64,000 nucleotides of DNA from Pedobacter sp. (GTDB taxonomy: Bacteria > Bacteroidota > Bacteroidia > Sphingobacteriales > Sphingobacteriaceae): the NCBI RefSeq assembly GCF_031119335.1, contig NZ_JAVHXT010000002.1, positions 1 through 64,000 of the forward strand, read 5' to 3'. The position numbers and the translations under genes are program-made. This document shows, one piece after another, positions 52,986 to 61,682 of this stretch (within the stretch, counting starts at the first letter, position 1; each line of letters begins with the position of its first letter). The notes beneath the pieces are model-generated. The model saw only the letters and a program-made list of their open reading frames with translations, had not been told where the DNA came from and searched no databases.

Positions 52986-54767
52986 CTAAAATATATATTT
53001 ATTCGCTTCGATAATTTGCACCGCTACGTCCTGACGAGCTTGTTTTACGTTAAATGGTTCTAACTTGGTAAACCTACGCAAACCAACCAACATCATACGT
53101 AATTCATCACCTTCGCCGAAAGCCCAAAGTGCCTCTTTACCTGCTTTAGCTACACCATCAACTGCTTCTACAAAGTAGATACGCATTAAATCTAACTGAC
53201 CTTTAGCTGCTTCTTCACCTTTTAAGTTCACTAACTTTTCTGTACGTAGCATAGCTGATTCAGCTACATACACATAGCTTGCCATATCGGCGATGTTCAT
53301 TAAAATCTCTTGCTCTTTGCTTAGGCTCATCATCAGTTTTTGTACCGCAGCACCAGCCACCATTAAAGTTGCTTTCTTTAAGTTCTGCAATGTTTTTTTC
53401 TCTGCTGCAAATAAAGTATCATCTTCCTCACCAAAATCTGGGATAGACATTAATTCATTTGCTACAGCCGTCGCAGGTCCCATCAAGTCCAATTCGCCTT
53501 TCATCGCACGCTTCAACATCATATCTACGGTCAACAAGCGGTTAATCTCGTTTGTGCCTTCAAAAATCCTGTTGATACGGGCATCACGGTAAGCTCTGTC
53601 CATCGGTGCATCGGCGCTGTAACCCATACCACCGTAAATCTGTACACCTTCGTCTACCACGTAATCCAAGGCTTCCGAACCCCATACTTTCAAAATCGCA
53701 CATTCAACCGCAAATTGCTCTACCGATTTCAGCTTTGCTTTTCCTGGCTCCATTCCATCGGCCACTAAAGCATCGTAAGTATCGTCAATATTTTGTCCAG
53801 CACGGTAGTTTGCCGCATCAACAGCATAAACTTTTGCTGCCATCTCGGCGATTTTATAGCGAATAGCACCGTATTTAGAAATCGACCTACCAAACTGTTG
53901 ACGTTCGTTAGCATAATTTACCGCAGTGCTAATGGTAGCTTTTGAAGCGCCAATTGCAGCAGCCGAAAGTTTTATACGACCAATGTTTAAGATGTTCACT
54001 GCAATCTTGAAACCATTCTGACGGTCACTCAGCATATTTTCTACCGGCACAGGACAATCGTTAAAAAATACCTGACGGGTGGAAGAACCTTTGATACCCA
54101 TTTTGTGTTCTTCTGGGTTCATGGTAATACCACCAAAATCACGTTCTACAATAAAAGCGGTTAAGTTTTCATCATCATCTATTTTAGCAAAGACGATAAA
54201 AATATCTGCAAATCCACCATTGGTAATCCACATTTTTTGCCCATTGATGATATAGTGCTTGCCATCATCGCTCAGCTTTGCTTTTGTTTTGCCTGAGTTG
54301 GCATCAGACCCTGAGTTTGGCTCTGTTAAGCAGTAAGCAGCTTTCCATTCTCCAGTTCCCAATTTGGGAATGTATTTAGCTTTCTGCTCTTCGTTACCGT
54401 AATACAAAATCGGCAAGGTTCCAATTCCGGTATGTGCCGATAAAGCTACCGCAAACGAATGTCCAGCGCCAACTACATCAGCCACCAACATTGAAGTATT
54501 GAAGTTCTTTCCAAAACCTCCATATTCCTCAGGTACCGACACGCCCAAAATTCCCAGTTCGCCTGCTTTGGTTAAAAGCGTTGGCATTAACTCTGGGTCT
54601 GCATGACTGTCTAATTTTTCGAGGTTTGGATATACTTCGGCAGTTAAAAAATCGCGACAGGTTTGCGCAATCATTTGCTGCTCTTCATCAAACTCTTCTG
54701 GAATAAATACATCGTGATAAGAAGTTTCCTTAATTAAGAATTCTCCGCCTTTGATTGTTGCTTTCAT
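52986..54767 (-). CDS. Acyl-CoA dehydrogenase
   Basis: An FAD enzyme that carries out the first oxidation step of beta-oxidation, forming trans-2-enoyl-CoA. I start it at the ATG at 54767 (MKATIKGGEFLIKE); an upstream in-frame ATG at 54812 lies in repeat sequence. Typical motifs are AYCLTEPNSGSDA, MWITNGGFADIF, FGRSISKYGAIRYKIAEMA and YGGMGYSADAPMDRAYRDAR followed by FEGTNEI. At 593 residues it has the extra C-terminal domain seen in long-chain-type dehydrogenases of Bacteroidetes. It is the last gene of the MarR-fadN-thiolase operon. Chain-length preference is inferred. Confidence 0.93.
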   Translation of the reverse strand: MKATIKGGEFLIKETSYHDVFIPEEFDEEQQMIAQTCRDFLTAEVYPNLEKLDSHADPELMPTLLTKAGELGILGVSVPEEYGGFGKNFNTSMLVADVVGAGHSFAVALSAHTGIGTLPILYYGNEEQKAKYIPKLGTGEWKAAYCLTEPNSGSDANSGKTKAKLSDDGKHYIINGQKMWITNGGFADIFIVFAKIDDDENLTAFIVERDFGGITMNPEEHKMGIKGSSTRQVFFNDCPVPVENMLSDRQNGFKIAVNILNIGRIKLSAAAIGASKATISTAVNYANERQQFGRSISKYGAIRYKIAEMAAKVYAVDAANYRAGQNIDDTYDALVADGMEPGKAKLKSVEQFAVECAILKVWGSEALDYVVDEGVQIYGGMGYSADAPMDRAYRDARINRIFEGTNEINRLLTVDMMLKRAMKGELDLMGPATAVANELMSIPDFGEEDDTLFAAEKKTLQNLKKATLMVAGAAVQKLMMSLSKEQEILMNIADMASYVYVAESAMLRTEKLVNLKGEEAAKGQLDLMRIYFVEAVDGVAKAGKEALWAFGEGDELRMMLVGLRRFTKLEPFNVKQARQDVAVQIIEANKYIF

Positions 54768-54784
54768 TTTTAGTATTGTGTAAT

Positions 54785-55280
54785 GAGTATTGCGTATTGA
54801 GACAATTTGCAATACATAGATTATCTAATAGTGATGTGCAGTAGTGTTTCTAACAACAAGTCCTACTGCAAAGCATTTTGTAATTTATAGTTCATTTTTT
54901 GTAATTCATCGATGCTATCTATCACATCGGTAAAAGCCGCTTCATCTAGGAAACCGAGTTTTTCTGCAATTACCATTTGGGTTTGCAATTCGTAAGACGA
55001 GCCGTTAGCTATGCCAAGGAACTGTTTAAACTCTCCTTTTGTATTCCTTCCAGCTCCCTCAGAAATATTAGATGGAACTGAAACGGCGCAACGTCTAGAT
55101 TGTGAGATTAATCCAAACCTTTCATCAGCAGGAAAATTAGCTGTAATTTGATAAACCTTCACAGCCAAATCAATGGCCTTATTCCAAATCTTTAATTCTT
55201 TAATATTATGCATTTCGTTGATAATGTTAACTTTTCAATTCTGCTCCATGTCACAATACGCTATTCGCAATACTCAATAC
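54785..55280. mobile_element. Possible inserted unit carrying a four-helix-bundle gene
   Basis: The four-helix-bundle gene (54863-55213) is bracketed by inverted copies of one repeat: GAGTATTGCGTATTGAGAC at 54785-54803 and CACAATACGCTATTCGCAAT continuing to CTCAATACG at 55252-55281. The same words, again as an inverted pair but with no gene inside, fill the next operon gap (56466-56582). I interpret the 496-nt stretch as a candidate insertion; no transposase or target duplication is visible. Confidence 0.35.
54863..55213 (-). CDS. Four-helix bundle protein (S23/IVP family)
   Basis: A 116-residue protein of the family named for open frames in 23S rRNA intervening sequences (TIGR02436-like). 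The recognisable text is the opening IKELKIWNKAIDLAVKVYQ, then FPADERFGLISQSRRCAVSV, PSNISEGAGR and FLGIANGSSYELQTQ. The fold is a four-helix bundle, usually a pentamer, with a basic surface suggested to bind nucleic acid. Function is unknown in most cases; the related Avd protein helps diversity-generating retroelements, but no reverse transcriptase is here. It is inserted between thiolase and acyl-CoA dehydrogenase genes of a fatty-acid operon, flanked by inverted repeats, so it probably has no role in lipid metabolism. Confidence 0.88.
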   Translation of the reverse strand: MHNIKELKIWNKAIDLAVKVYQITANFPADERFGLISQSRRCAVSVPSNISEGAGRNTKGEFKQFLGIANGSSYELQTQMVIAEKLGFLDEAAFTDVIDSIDELQKMNYKLQNALQ

Positions 55281-55282
55281 GA

Positions 55283-56458
55283 TTAAAACACCTCAAATAT
55301 CCCCGCAGCACCCTGCCCTGTTCCCACACACATCGTTACCATACCGTATTTAGCGTTTCTTCGTTTAGCTTCGTTAAATAACTGCACCGAAAGTTTAGCT
55401 CCAGTACATCCTAGTGGATGACCCAAGGCAATTGCACCACCGTTAACGTTAATTTTGCTTTGGTCTAAGCCTAAGGTTCTGATAATGGCCAAAGATTGTG
55501 AGGCAAAAGCTTCATTCAGTTCAATCAAGCCAATTTCGTCTTGTTGTACACCTGCCATTTTCAAAGCTTTTGGAATGGCCTCAATTGGGCCAATACCCAT
55601 AATTCTTGGAGGAACACCAGCTACACCATAGCTTACCAAACGAGCAATTGGTTCTGCACCTAGTTCTTTCATTTTCTTTTCAGAAACCACTAACACAAAG
55701 GCTGCTCCATCAGAAGTTTGTGAAGAATTACCCGCCGTAATTACACCATTAGCTGCAAAAACGGGTTTCAGCTTTGCTAAACGTTCAATCGTAGTATCAG
55801 CTCTCGGCCCTTCATCTGTATCTACCACATAAGATTTAGTTTTCCTTTTCAGTTGGTCATCCAAGTAGGTTTCGTTAACATTAATTGGCGCTACACCCGC
55901 TTTTAAGTGACCATTTTTAATGGCTTCTATAGCTTTCATGTGCGATTGAAATGCAAACTCATCTTGGTCTTCCCTGCTTACATTGTACTCTTTAGCTACA
56001 GCTTCTGCAGTTAAACCCATTCCCCAGTACCAATCTGGGTTAGTTTTGGCCACATCTGGATTTGGCACTAATTTCCAACCACCAAATGGCATTCCCGACA
56101 TTACTTCTACACCACCAGCAATGATGCAATCGGCCATGCCAGCTTTAATTTTTGCGACTGCCGTTGCAATAGTTTCTAATCCCGAAGCACAATATCTGTT
56201 CACGGTTACGCCAGGCACTTTGTCGGTATCCAAGCCCATCAAGCTAATCATACGACCAATGTTTAGCCCCTGTTCCGCTTCTGGAGTGGCATTACCCACA
56301 ATCACATCATCAATTTGTTCCTTATCTAAATTCGGCACCGATGCTACCAATTGTTTAATCACATCAGCCGCTAAATCATCAGCTCTGGTAAAACGAAATA
56401 CACCTCGTGGAGCCTTGCCCACTGCCGTTCTAAGTCCTGCTATTATGTATGCTTCCAT
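55283..56458 (-). CDS. fadA: Acetyl-CoA C-acyltransferase (3-ketoacyl-CoA thiolase)
   Basis: It catalyses the last step of beta-oxidation, splitting 3-ketoacyl-CoA to acetyl-CoA and a shortened acyl-CoA. The catalytic cysteine is Cys90 (NRYCASGLET), the histidine His347 (GHPLGCTG) and the second cysteine Cys377 (MCVGTGQGAAG). Length 391 from the ATG at 56458 (MEAYIIAGLRTAVGKAP) is exactly typical; the in-frame ATG at 56512 lies within repeat sequence and is rejected. It works with the FadN-like protein encoded upstream. The symbol reflects family and context. Confidence 0.94.
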   Translation of the reverse strand: MEAYIIAGLRTAVGKAPRGVFRFTRADDLAADVIKQLVASVPNLDKEQIDDVIVGNATPEAEQGLNIGRMISLMGLDTDKVPGVTVNRYCASGLETIATAVAKIKAGMADCIIAGGVEVMSGMPFGGWKLVPNPDVAKTNPDWYWGMGLTAEAVAKEYNVSREDQDEFAFQSHMKAIEAIKNGHLKAGVAPINVNETYLDDQLKRKTKSYVVDTDEGPRADTTIERLAKLKPVFAANGVITAGNSSQTSDGAAFVLVVSEKKMKELGAEPIARLVSYGVAGVPPRIMGIGPIEAIPKALKMAGVQQDEIGLIELNEAFASQSLAIIRTLGLDQSKINVNGGAIALGHPLGCTGAKLSVQLFNEAKRRNAKYGMVTMCVGTGQGAAGIFEVF

Positions 56459-56465
56459 TTTTTTA

Positions 56466-56582
56466 GTATTGAGTAGAGCGTATTGAGTATTGAGACACTC
56501 TACAACACGCATAATTCCTTATTTATTTGACAACTCTCAACATATTACATTTTGCAACTTTATGTCTCAATACGCAATACGC
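56466..56582. repeat. Inverted pair of GTATTGAG repeats without a gene
   Basis: GTATTGAGTAGAGCG and TATTGAGTATTGAGACAC (56466-56498) face GTCTCAATACGCAATACGC (56564-56582). The unit fills the gap between the thiolase and FadN-like genes and uses the same words as the repeats around the four-helix-bundle gene. Confidence 0.75.
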
Positions 56583-56593
56583 AAATCTCACAT

Positions 56594-58981
56594 CTAGTTC
56601 CTCAACGGCTTACCTTTGGTAACTATCGACTGTATTCTTTCCAAGGTTTTCCGTTCTCCACAAAGCGACAAAAATGCTTCCCTTTCTAGGTCTAACAAAT
56701 ATTGCTCAGTTACTTCTGTTGGAGAAGATAAATCGCCGCCGCACATTACCCAACCTAATTTTTCAGAGATTTTCTTATCGTGTTCCGAGATGTAATTACC
56801 CGAGTACATGGTATTTGCCCCAGCATAAACAATCCCTAAGCCTTGCTTACCTAACACCTTAATGTTTTTACGTTGAACTGGTTTGGTATATCCCGCATCT
56901 GCTAGCTCGATTGCTTTAGCTTTAGCATCGGCAATTAATCGACTGCGGTTCATGCTAATCGAATATTTATCTTTTTGCAAATAGCCCAATTCAAATGCCT
57001 CCACTGCAGAGGTAGACACTTTAGCCATCCCAATAGTTAAGAAGCGGTTTTTCAACGCATTTTGTACAATCTGGTCATCCGCAAATTCATCAGATGCTCT
57101 TAAAGCAAACTCTTTAGAGCCGCCACCACCTGGAATTACACCTACACCAAATTCCACCAAACCCATATAAGTTTCTGCACTTAGCTGTACGTGGTCGGCA
57201 TGTAAACTGAATTCGCAACCACCACCTAAAGTTAAATTATGAGGAGCAACAACAACTGGAATTGAAGAATAACGAATACGCATGGATGTATTTTGGAACA
57301 TTTTCACTGCCATATTCAATTCGTCCCACTCCTGCTCTACCGCCATCATGAAAATCATACCTACGTTAGCTCCAGCTGAAAAATTAGCACCATCATTACC
57401 AATCACCACGCCACGGTAATCCTTTTCGGCCATGTCAATCGCTTTGTTGATAGCAGTTAAAGTATCGCCACCAATTGTGTTCATTTTCGAGTGGAACTCT
57501 ACATTCAAAATACCATCGCCCAAATCAATAATAGAAGCGCCAGCATTTTTGTAAAGCACCTTATTGTTGGCTTTTAAGTTTTCAAGGATGATAAAATCGG
57601 CGGTGCCCGGAATAGCTTTATAACTTTTCGAAGGAATGTCGTAATATTTCTTCACGCCATCTTCTAATTTGTAGAACGAAGTATGACCTGCCGCCAACAT
57701 CTCGGTTACCCAGCCAGCAGGTTCGTTGCCATATTTTTTCATTCCCTCAATGGCATCGGCAACGCCAACAGCATCCCAAACCTCAAACGGACCAAGCTCC
57801 CAAGCAAAACCAGCACGCATAGCATCGTCAATTTTATAAAGTTCATCTGCAATTTCTGGAATACGGTCAGAAACATATTCGAACAAGCCGAAGAAAGAAG
57901 TACGGAACAATTCGCCCGCTTTATCTTTTCCCGCAGCAAAAACTTTCATTCTGTCGGCTACTTTGTCAATGCTCTTCGTCATTTCCAACGTAGCTGATTT
58001 AATTTTTTGCTGAGGTTTATATTCTAACGTTTTTAAGTCGAGTGCTAAAATTTCACTCTTACCCTCTGAGTTTTTAATCTTTTTATAGAAACCTTGTTTG
58101 GTTTTATCGCCCAACCAATTGTTCTCCGCCATTTTTTCAACGTAGGCTGGCAATTTGAACAAATCGTGTGCTTTATCATTCGGCACATTATCGTACAAAC
58201 CCTTTGCCACCTTCATCATAGTGTCTAAACCTACCACATCCGAAGTACGGAATGTAGCCGATTTCGGTCTACCCAAAGCCGGGCCAGTGAATTTATCCAC
58301 TTCCTCAACCGTTAAATCCAGTTTCTCTACCGAGTGTAACAGCGCCATTATCGAATAAACCCCAACTCTATTGGCAATAAATGCAGGTGTATCTTTACAT
58401 AGTACTGTCGTTTTCCCCAAAAATTTATCGCCGTAGTGCATCAAGAAATCTACTACTTCTGGCTTGGTATGCGGCGTTGGAATAATCTCCAACAACCTCA
58501 AATAACGTGGCGGATTAAAAAAGTGTGTACCACAGAAATTCGCTTTAAAATCTTCGCTCCTACCTTCGGCCATTAAATGTATTGGAATACCCGAAGTGTT
58601 AGAAGTAATTAATGACCCAGGTTTACGATATTGCTCAACCTGCTCAAACACCTTTTTCTTGATGTCCAAATTCTCTACCACTACCTCTATTACCCAGTCG
58701 TACGCAGCAATTTTCGACATATCATCATCGAAATTTCCTGTGCTAATTTTCTGTACTACTTTTTGCGAATAAATAGGCGATGGATTGCTTTTTACCGCAG
58801 CCTGCAAAGCCTCATTTACAATTTTATTTTTCTGCTGAGGACTTTGTTGTTCGCCCTCGTTAGCCTTAGCTGCAATATCTAACAATAAGACTTCTACTCC
58901 AATATTAGCAAAGTGGCAGGCAATTCGAGAACCCATAATCCCCGAGCCCAAAACCGCTACTTTTGTGATACGTTTGTTCAT
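56594..58981 (-). CDS. fadN: Bifunctional 3-hydroxyacyl-CoA dehydrogenase/enoyl-CoA hydratase (FadN-like)
   Basis: A two-domain enzyme of beta-oxidation (795 residues). The N-terminal dehydrogenase has the NAD loop GSGIMGSRIA (12-21), TSNTSGIPI and FCGTHFFNPPRYLRLLEIIP, followed by C-terminal helical domains. The enoyl-CoA hydratase (crotonase) domain comes last, with GANFSAGANVGMIFM and LGGGCEFSLHADHVQ. This dehydrogenase-first order is that of Bacillus FadN, opposite to E. coli FadB. It starts 2 nt after the MarR stop, so it is translated from the same message. Together with thiolase and acyl-CoA dehydrogenase it completes the cycle. Confidence 0.94.
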   Translation of the reverse strand: MNKRITKVAVLGSGIMGSRIACHFANIGVEVLLLDIAAKANEGEQQSPQQKNKIVNEALQAAVKSNPSPIYSQKVVQKISTGNFDDDMSKIAAYDWVIEVVVENLDIKKKVFEQVEQYRKPGSLITSNTSGIPIHLMAEGRSEDFKANFCGTHFFNPPRYLRLLEIIPTPHTKPEVVDFLMHYGDKFLGKTTVLCKDTPAFIANRVGVYSIMALLHSVEKLDLTVEEVDKFTGPALGRPKSATFRTSDVVGLDTMMKVAKGLYDNVPNDKAHDLFKLPAYVEKMAENNWLGDKTKQGFYKKIKNSEGKSEILALDLKTLEYKPQQKIKSATLEMTKSIDKVADRMKVFAAGKDKAGELFRTSFFGLFEYVSDRIPEIADELYKIDDAMRAGFAWELGPFEVWDAVGVADAIEGMKKYGNEPAGWVTEMLAAGHTSFYKLEDGVKKYYDIPSKSYKAIPGTADFIILENLKANNKVLYKNAGASIIDLGDGILNVEFHSKMNTIGGDTLTAINKAIDMAEKDYRGVVIGNDGANFSAGANVGMIFMMAVEQEWDELNMAVKMFQNTSMRIRYSSIPVVVAPHNLTLGGGCEFSLHADHVQLSAETYMGLVEFGVGVIPGGGGSKEFALRASDEFADDQIVQNALKNRFLTIGMAKVSTSAVEAFELGYLQKDKYSISMNRSRLIADAKAKAIELADAGYTKPVQRKNIKVLGKQGLGIVYAGANTMYSGNYISEHDKKISEKLGWVMCGGDLSSPTEVTEQYLLDLEREAFLSLCGERKTLERIQSIVTKGKPLRN

Positions 58982-58983
58982 TA

Positions 58984-59421
58984 TTATTTTTTTGCTGGCG
59001 GATAAGCCAATGTTAACTGGTTAATTTTCTCTAAAGTGGAAATCAGTTGTTCCCTTTCTTTCACACTTAATTTTTCGTTCAAATACTCGTTAAAAGAAAT
59101 GACTACATCACGGGCAAGCTTTCGTTTTTCAATGCCAAAAGGTGTTAAATAAACCTTTACCGAACGCTTATCTCCTTCGGAAGTCTCCCTATAAATCAAC
59201 CCCGATTCTTCCATATTGTTTAGCATTCTTGATAAACTTGTAGCTTTCACACCTAGCAATCCCGCTAAAGCAGAAACAGCAGTACCCTCGGCTTCAATGT
59301 TGATTAACATGTAGCCAATGGCCTGTGTAATGCCAAATCCGGCCGCTACTTGGTTATAAGTGTTCGACACGTTTTGCCAAACTATCTTTAAGAAATAATC
59401 TACGGTTTCCTTCTGCTTCAT
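58984..59421 (-). CDS. MarR-family transcriptional regulator of the fatty-acid operon
   Basis: A 145-residue winged-helix repressor starting at the ATG at 59421 (MKQKETVDYFLKIVW); an in-frame ATG at 59445 overlaps the operator and is less likely. The DNA-binding part is TAVSALAGLLGVKATSLSRM followed by the wing GLIYRETSEGDKRSVKVYLT. It is the first gene of the beta-oxidation operon. Two TATGCTTGCATA-type sites bracket its own promoter, so it most likely represses itself and the operon and is released by an acyl-CoA or fatty acid, as known for FadR-like MarR/TetR regulators elsewhere. The ligand is inferred. Confidence 0.9.
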   Translation of the reverse strand: MKQKETVDYFLKIVWQNVSNTYNQVAAGFGITQAIGYMLINIEAEGTAVSALAGLLGVKATSLSRMLNNMEESGLIYRETSEGDKRSVKVYLTPFGIEKRKLARDVVISFNEYLNEKLSVKEREQLISTLEKINQLTLAYPPAKK

Positions 59422-59429
59422 TAAATTAC

Positions 59430-59478
59430 TATGCTTGCATAACAAATTTATAGAATTGATTTTTATTATGCAAGCAGA
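59430..59478 (-). promoter_or_regulatory. Promoter and two operator sites of the MarR-fad operon
   Basis: On the minus strand the -7 box TAAATTTG (59443-59450) fits TAnnTTTG exactly, with CTTG (59471-59474) 20 nt upstream as -33 box. Site 1, TATGCTTGCATA (59430-59441, perfect palindrome), lies just downstream of the -7 box near the transcription start. Site 2, TATGCAAGCAGA on the plus strand (59467-59478), overlaps the -33 box. The site centres are 37 nt apart. A perfect copy stands upstream of fadD (4211-4222). Confidence 0.7.
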
Positions 59479-59885
59479 ATATTAATTTTTATTCCGGATT
59501 GTTCTAGAGGCTAAGTTTTCCGCTGATGAACGCAGATAAGAACCGCAGATTTAGCAGATGCGGATTTGTGACATCTGTTTGAACATCAGCGAAAATCTTC
59601 GGGATAGTATTTTTTGAAAAGCAATTACTGTAGTACTATGTTCCGAAAGTCCGGCTGTACGTTACAAGTCCGCACTCGTTACACTCGCTTGCGGGCTTTC
59701 CGCTTCCATCCGGTTTAGTTGGCAGTTGAGGTAGTTCTTTTGGGATTGATTGGGTGCATATATTATTGGCAATAACCCTCTCTGCCCGTTGGGCAGAGAG
59801 GGTTTAAAAAACAATAATCCATCCTTTTATCGCATTACGATTGCCAGTCGAGCTGGCAATGACGGCAATAATTAATGTTAAGAGT
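59479..59885. repeat. Composite of several repeat families
   Basis: No gene is seen here. There is an inverted repeat with outer arms CGCTGATGAACGCAGAT and ATCTGTTTGAACATCAGCG (59521-59591) and an inner hairpin CCGCAGATTTAGCAGATGCGG. A diverged CGCTTGCGGGCTTTCCGC element (about 59640-59720) resembles text at 431-495. A perfect family C hairpin AACCCTCTCTGCCC/GGGCAGAGAGGGTT occupies 59774-59804, and ATTGCCAG/CTGGCAAT lies at 59840-59860 just after the DUF885 gene. The family C hairpin could stop minus-strand transcription from the DUF885 gene. Confidence 0.75.
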
Positions 59886-61616
59886 TTATTTTACCTCCCC
59901 GGCAAACTTCCACTTTGTGCTAAAATTCTCCGTTAAAGCTTGATTAGTTAATAAAGCCCTTACCATTTCTACCGGCATGCAGTTTTCTTTCAAAATTTTA
60001 TCATGGAAAGCGATGTTGTTCATTTTACCACTTTGTACCAGTTCTTTGTGCAATGCTCTAAACTGTAAACCACCTAACATATACCCAATTTGATACAGCG
60101 GACCATAATTCCCAGTGAAAGACCTTCGGACCTCTGCTTCGGCGTTAGCTCTCTCAAAACCTACACGCTCTACCAAGAAATCGATGCACTGTTTTGGCGT
60201 CCATTCGCCTAAATGATACTTTGTAGAAAAGATGATGCGAGCACAACGGTGCATTCGCCAAAATAGCATTCCAATTTTATCTTCTGGAGTTTTTGCAAAA
60301 TTGTTATCCCAAAGCAACATTTCCCAATATAGCGACCATCCTTCTGTCCAAAATGGCGTACTAAAAGCCCTGCGATAAGGTTTGTATCGGCTTTGCATAA
60401 AATACTGCAAATTATGTCCTGGTATCAATTCATGGAAAACTACTGCTCTAGAAAAATGGCGATTGTTCCCTCTCAAAGTCATCATTTTGGCCTCTTCGCT
60501 CATATCCTCATGAGGATAGGCAATTAGCACAGACTCGCCACCTAAAAAAAATGGTGCAAAAAGTTGCTCCTTGGGAGTTAACATCCGCATTCGCCAACCT
60601 TCTTTAGCTAAAATGGGCACGGTAATCAGTTTATTTTGCTCTACAAAGTTAATGGCTTCATTTGCCAACTCATACACCAATTCTGGTTGTTTGCCCAACG
60701 GTGGATAAGCAGTTTTCACTTTTTCCAAAGCCGCTCGCCAATCTTTACCAAAACCCATTTCACGGGTTGCCTTTGCCATTTCTGCATCGCACCAGGCAAA
60801 CTCTCTTTGTGCAATTGCGGTCAATTGTTCTGGGGTGTAGGCAATCATCTCGTCTTTCAGTCCATCAATTAAACCTGCCCTACCAATCGGATTTCCTACA
60901 ATATCAGTTCCGTCGTCGGTAAAGCCAGCTTGTTTTTCAATTTTCGCCAATGCTTCGCTATACTCCTTAAATGCAGCTAAAACTTCCGGATAAGCATTTT
61001 TAGTAGCCTTGGTAAATTGAGGGTCGTAACCATCGTAGAATTTATAAGCTTCGGTAAATGTTGCTGCATACTGAGCCACCGCTTGCTGTGCCCATTTGGC
61101 TTGGACAGCGGTCACATTCATATTCTTTTTTTCTACTGATGATTTTAAGGCTGTTAGCTGTGATTTCAATTGCTCGAAAATAGCCGTTGTTGCTGTTCCG
61201 TCCTGTTGTTTGCCAACCCTTCGTTTCTGTTCAAAATCTGTTACAAGCACCGCAAATGGGAGAAGGAATTTATCATCCTTAAATTCTTTAAAGGCAGTTT
61301 GTAAATTACGGGCATCAGCCCCGATATCTCGTTTCAACAGAATATAATCAATCTTTTCATTCTGTGAAAGCTTAACAAAAGGCAAACTTTTTAATTGCTG
61401 CTGCCAATCTGAATAAAATCTTTCCATCCTCAAATAATACTCATCAGATTGCTTTAAGGCATATTTTCTATTGAGCATATTTTTATCAGACTGGTACTGA
61501 TTGATATAAGGCTGCAAAACACTAGCTTCGTTGTTTGGAAGCGGTGCAGTAATTTGAGCATTTGCAATTGAAAATAAAACCAGCAGGGCGAAAAGGAGAA
61601 TTTTCTTCATCATCAT
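59886..61616 (-). CDS. Secreted DUF885 family putative metallopeptidase
   Basis: A 576-residue protein with signal peptide (residues 1-21, ending IANAQ). It belongs to the DUF885 family, whose members are likely zinc-dependent peptidases. The metal site HELIPGH is at about 395-401, followed by LQYFMQSRYKP and the downstream acidic segment FWTEGWSLYWEMLLWD. YQIGYMLGGLQFRALH near the C terminus is another family hallmark. Family function was inferred from structure and motifs; no substrate is known. Start choice among MMMKK codons is uncertain by two residues. It is divergent from the BamA-type gene, 66 nt apart. Confidence 0.88.
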   Translation of the reverse strand: MMMKKILLFALLVLFSIANAQITAPLPNNEASVLQPYINQYQSDKNMLNRKYALKQSDEYYLRMERFYSDWQQQLKSLPFVKLSQNEKIDYILLKRDIGADARNLQTAFKEFKDDKFLLPFAVLVTDFEQKRRVGKQQDGTATTAIFEQLKSQLTALKSSVEKKNMNVTAVQAKWAQQAVAQYAATFTEAYKFYDGYDPQFTKATKNAYPEVLAAFKEYSEALAKIEKQAGFTDDGTDIVGNPIGRAGLIDGLKDEMIAYTPEQLTAIAQREFAWCDAEMAKATREMGFGKDWRAALEKVKTAYPPLGKQPELVYELANEAINFVEQNKLITVPILAKEGWRMRMLTPKEQLFAPFFLGGESVLIAYPHEDMSEEAKMMTLRGNNRHFSRAVVFHELIPGHNLQYFMQSRYKPYRRAFSTPFWTEGWSLYWEMLLWDNNFAKTPEDKIGMLFWRMHRCARIIFSTKYHLGEWTPKQCIDFLVERVGFERANAEAEVRRSFTGNYGPLYQIGYMLGGLQFRALHKELVQSGKMNNIAFHDKILKENCMPVEMVRALLTNQALTENFSTKWKFAGEVK

Positions 61617-61682
61617 TGTTAAAAAAATCCAATATAAGTAATGATTATCCTAATCCACAGAAATTCATTTACTTTGTAACCG

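Noticed and set aside
54863..55213. Avd accessory protein of a diversity-generating retroelement
   Set aside because: The protein family is related, but no reverse transcriptase, template repeat or variable repeat is seen nearby.
55983..56486. 167-codon plus-strand open frame opposite the thiolase gene
   Set aside because: It is fully antisense to a gene with intact catalytic residues; the composition is that of a shadow frame.
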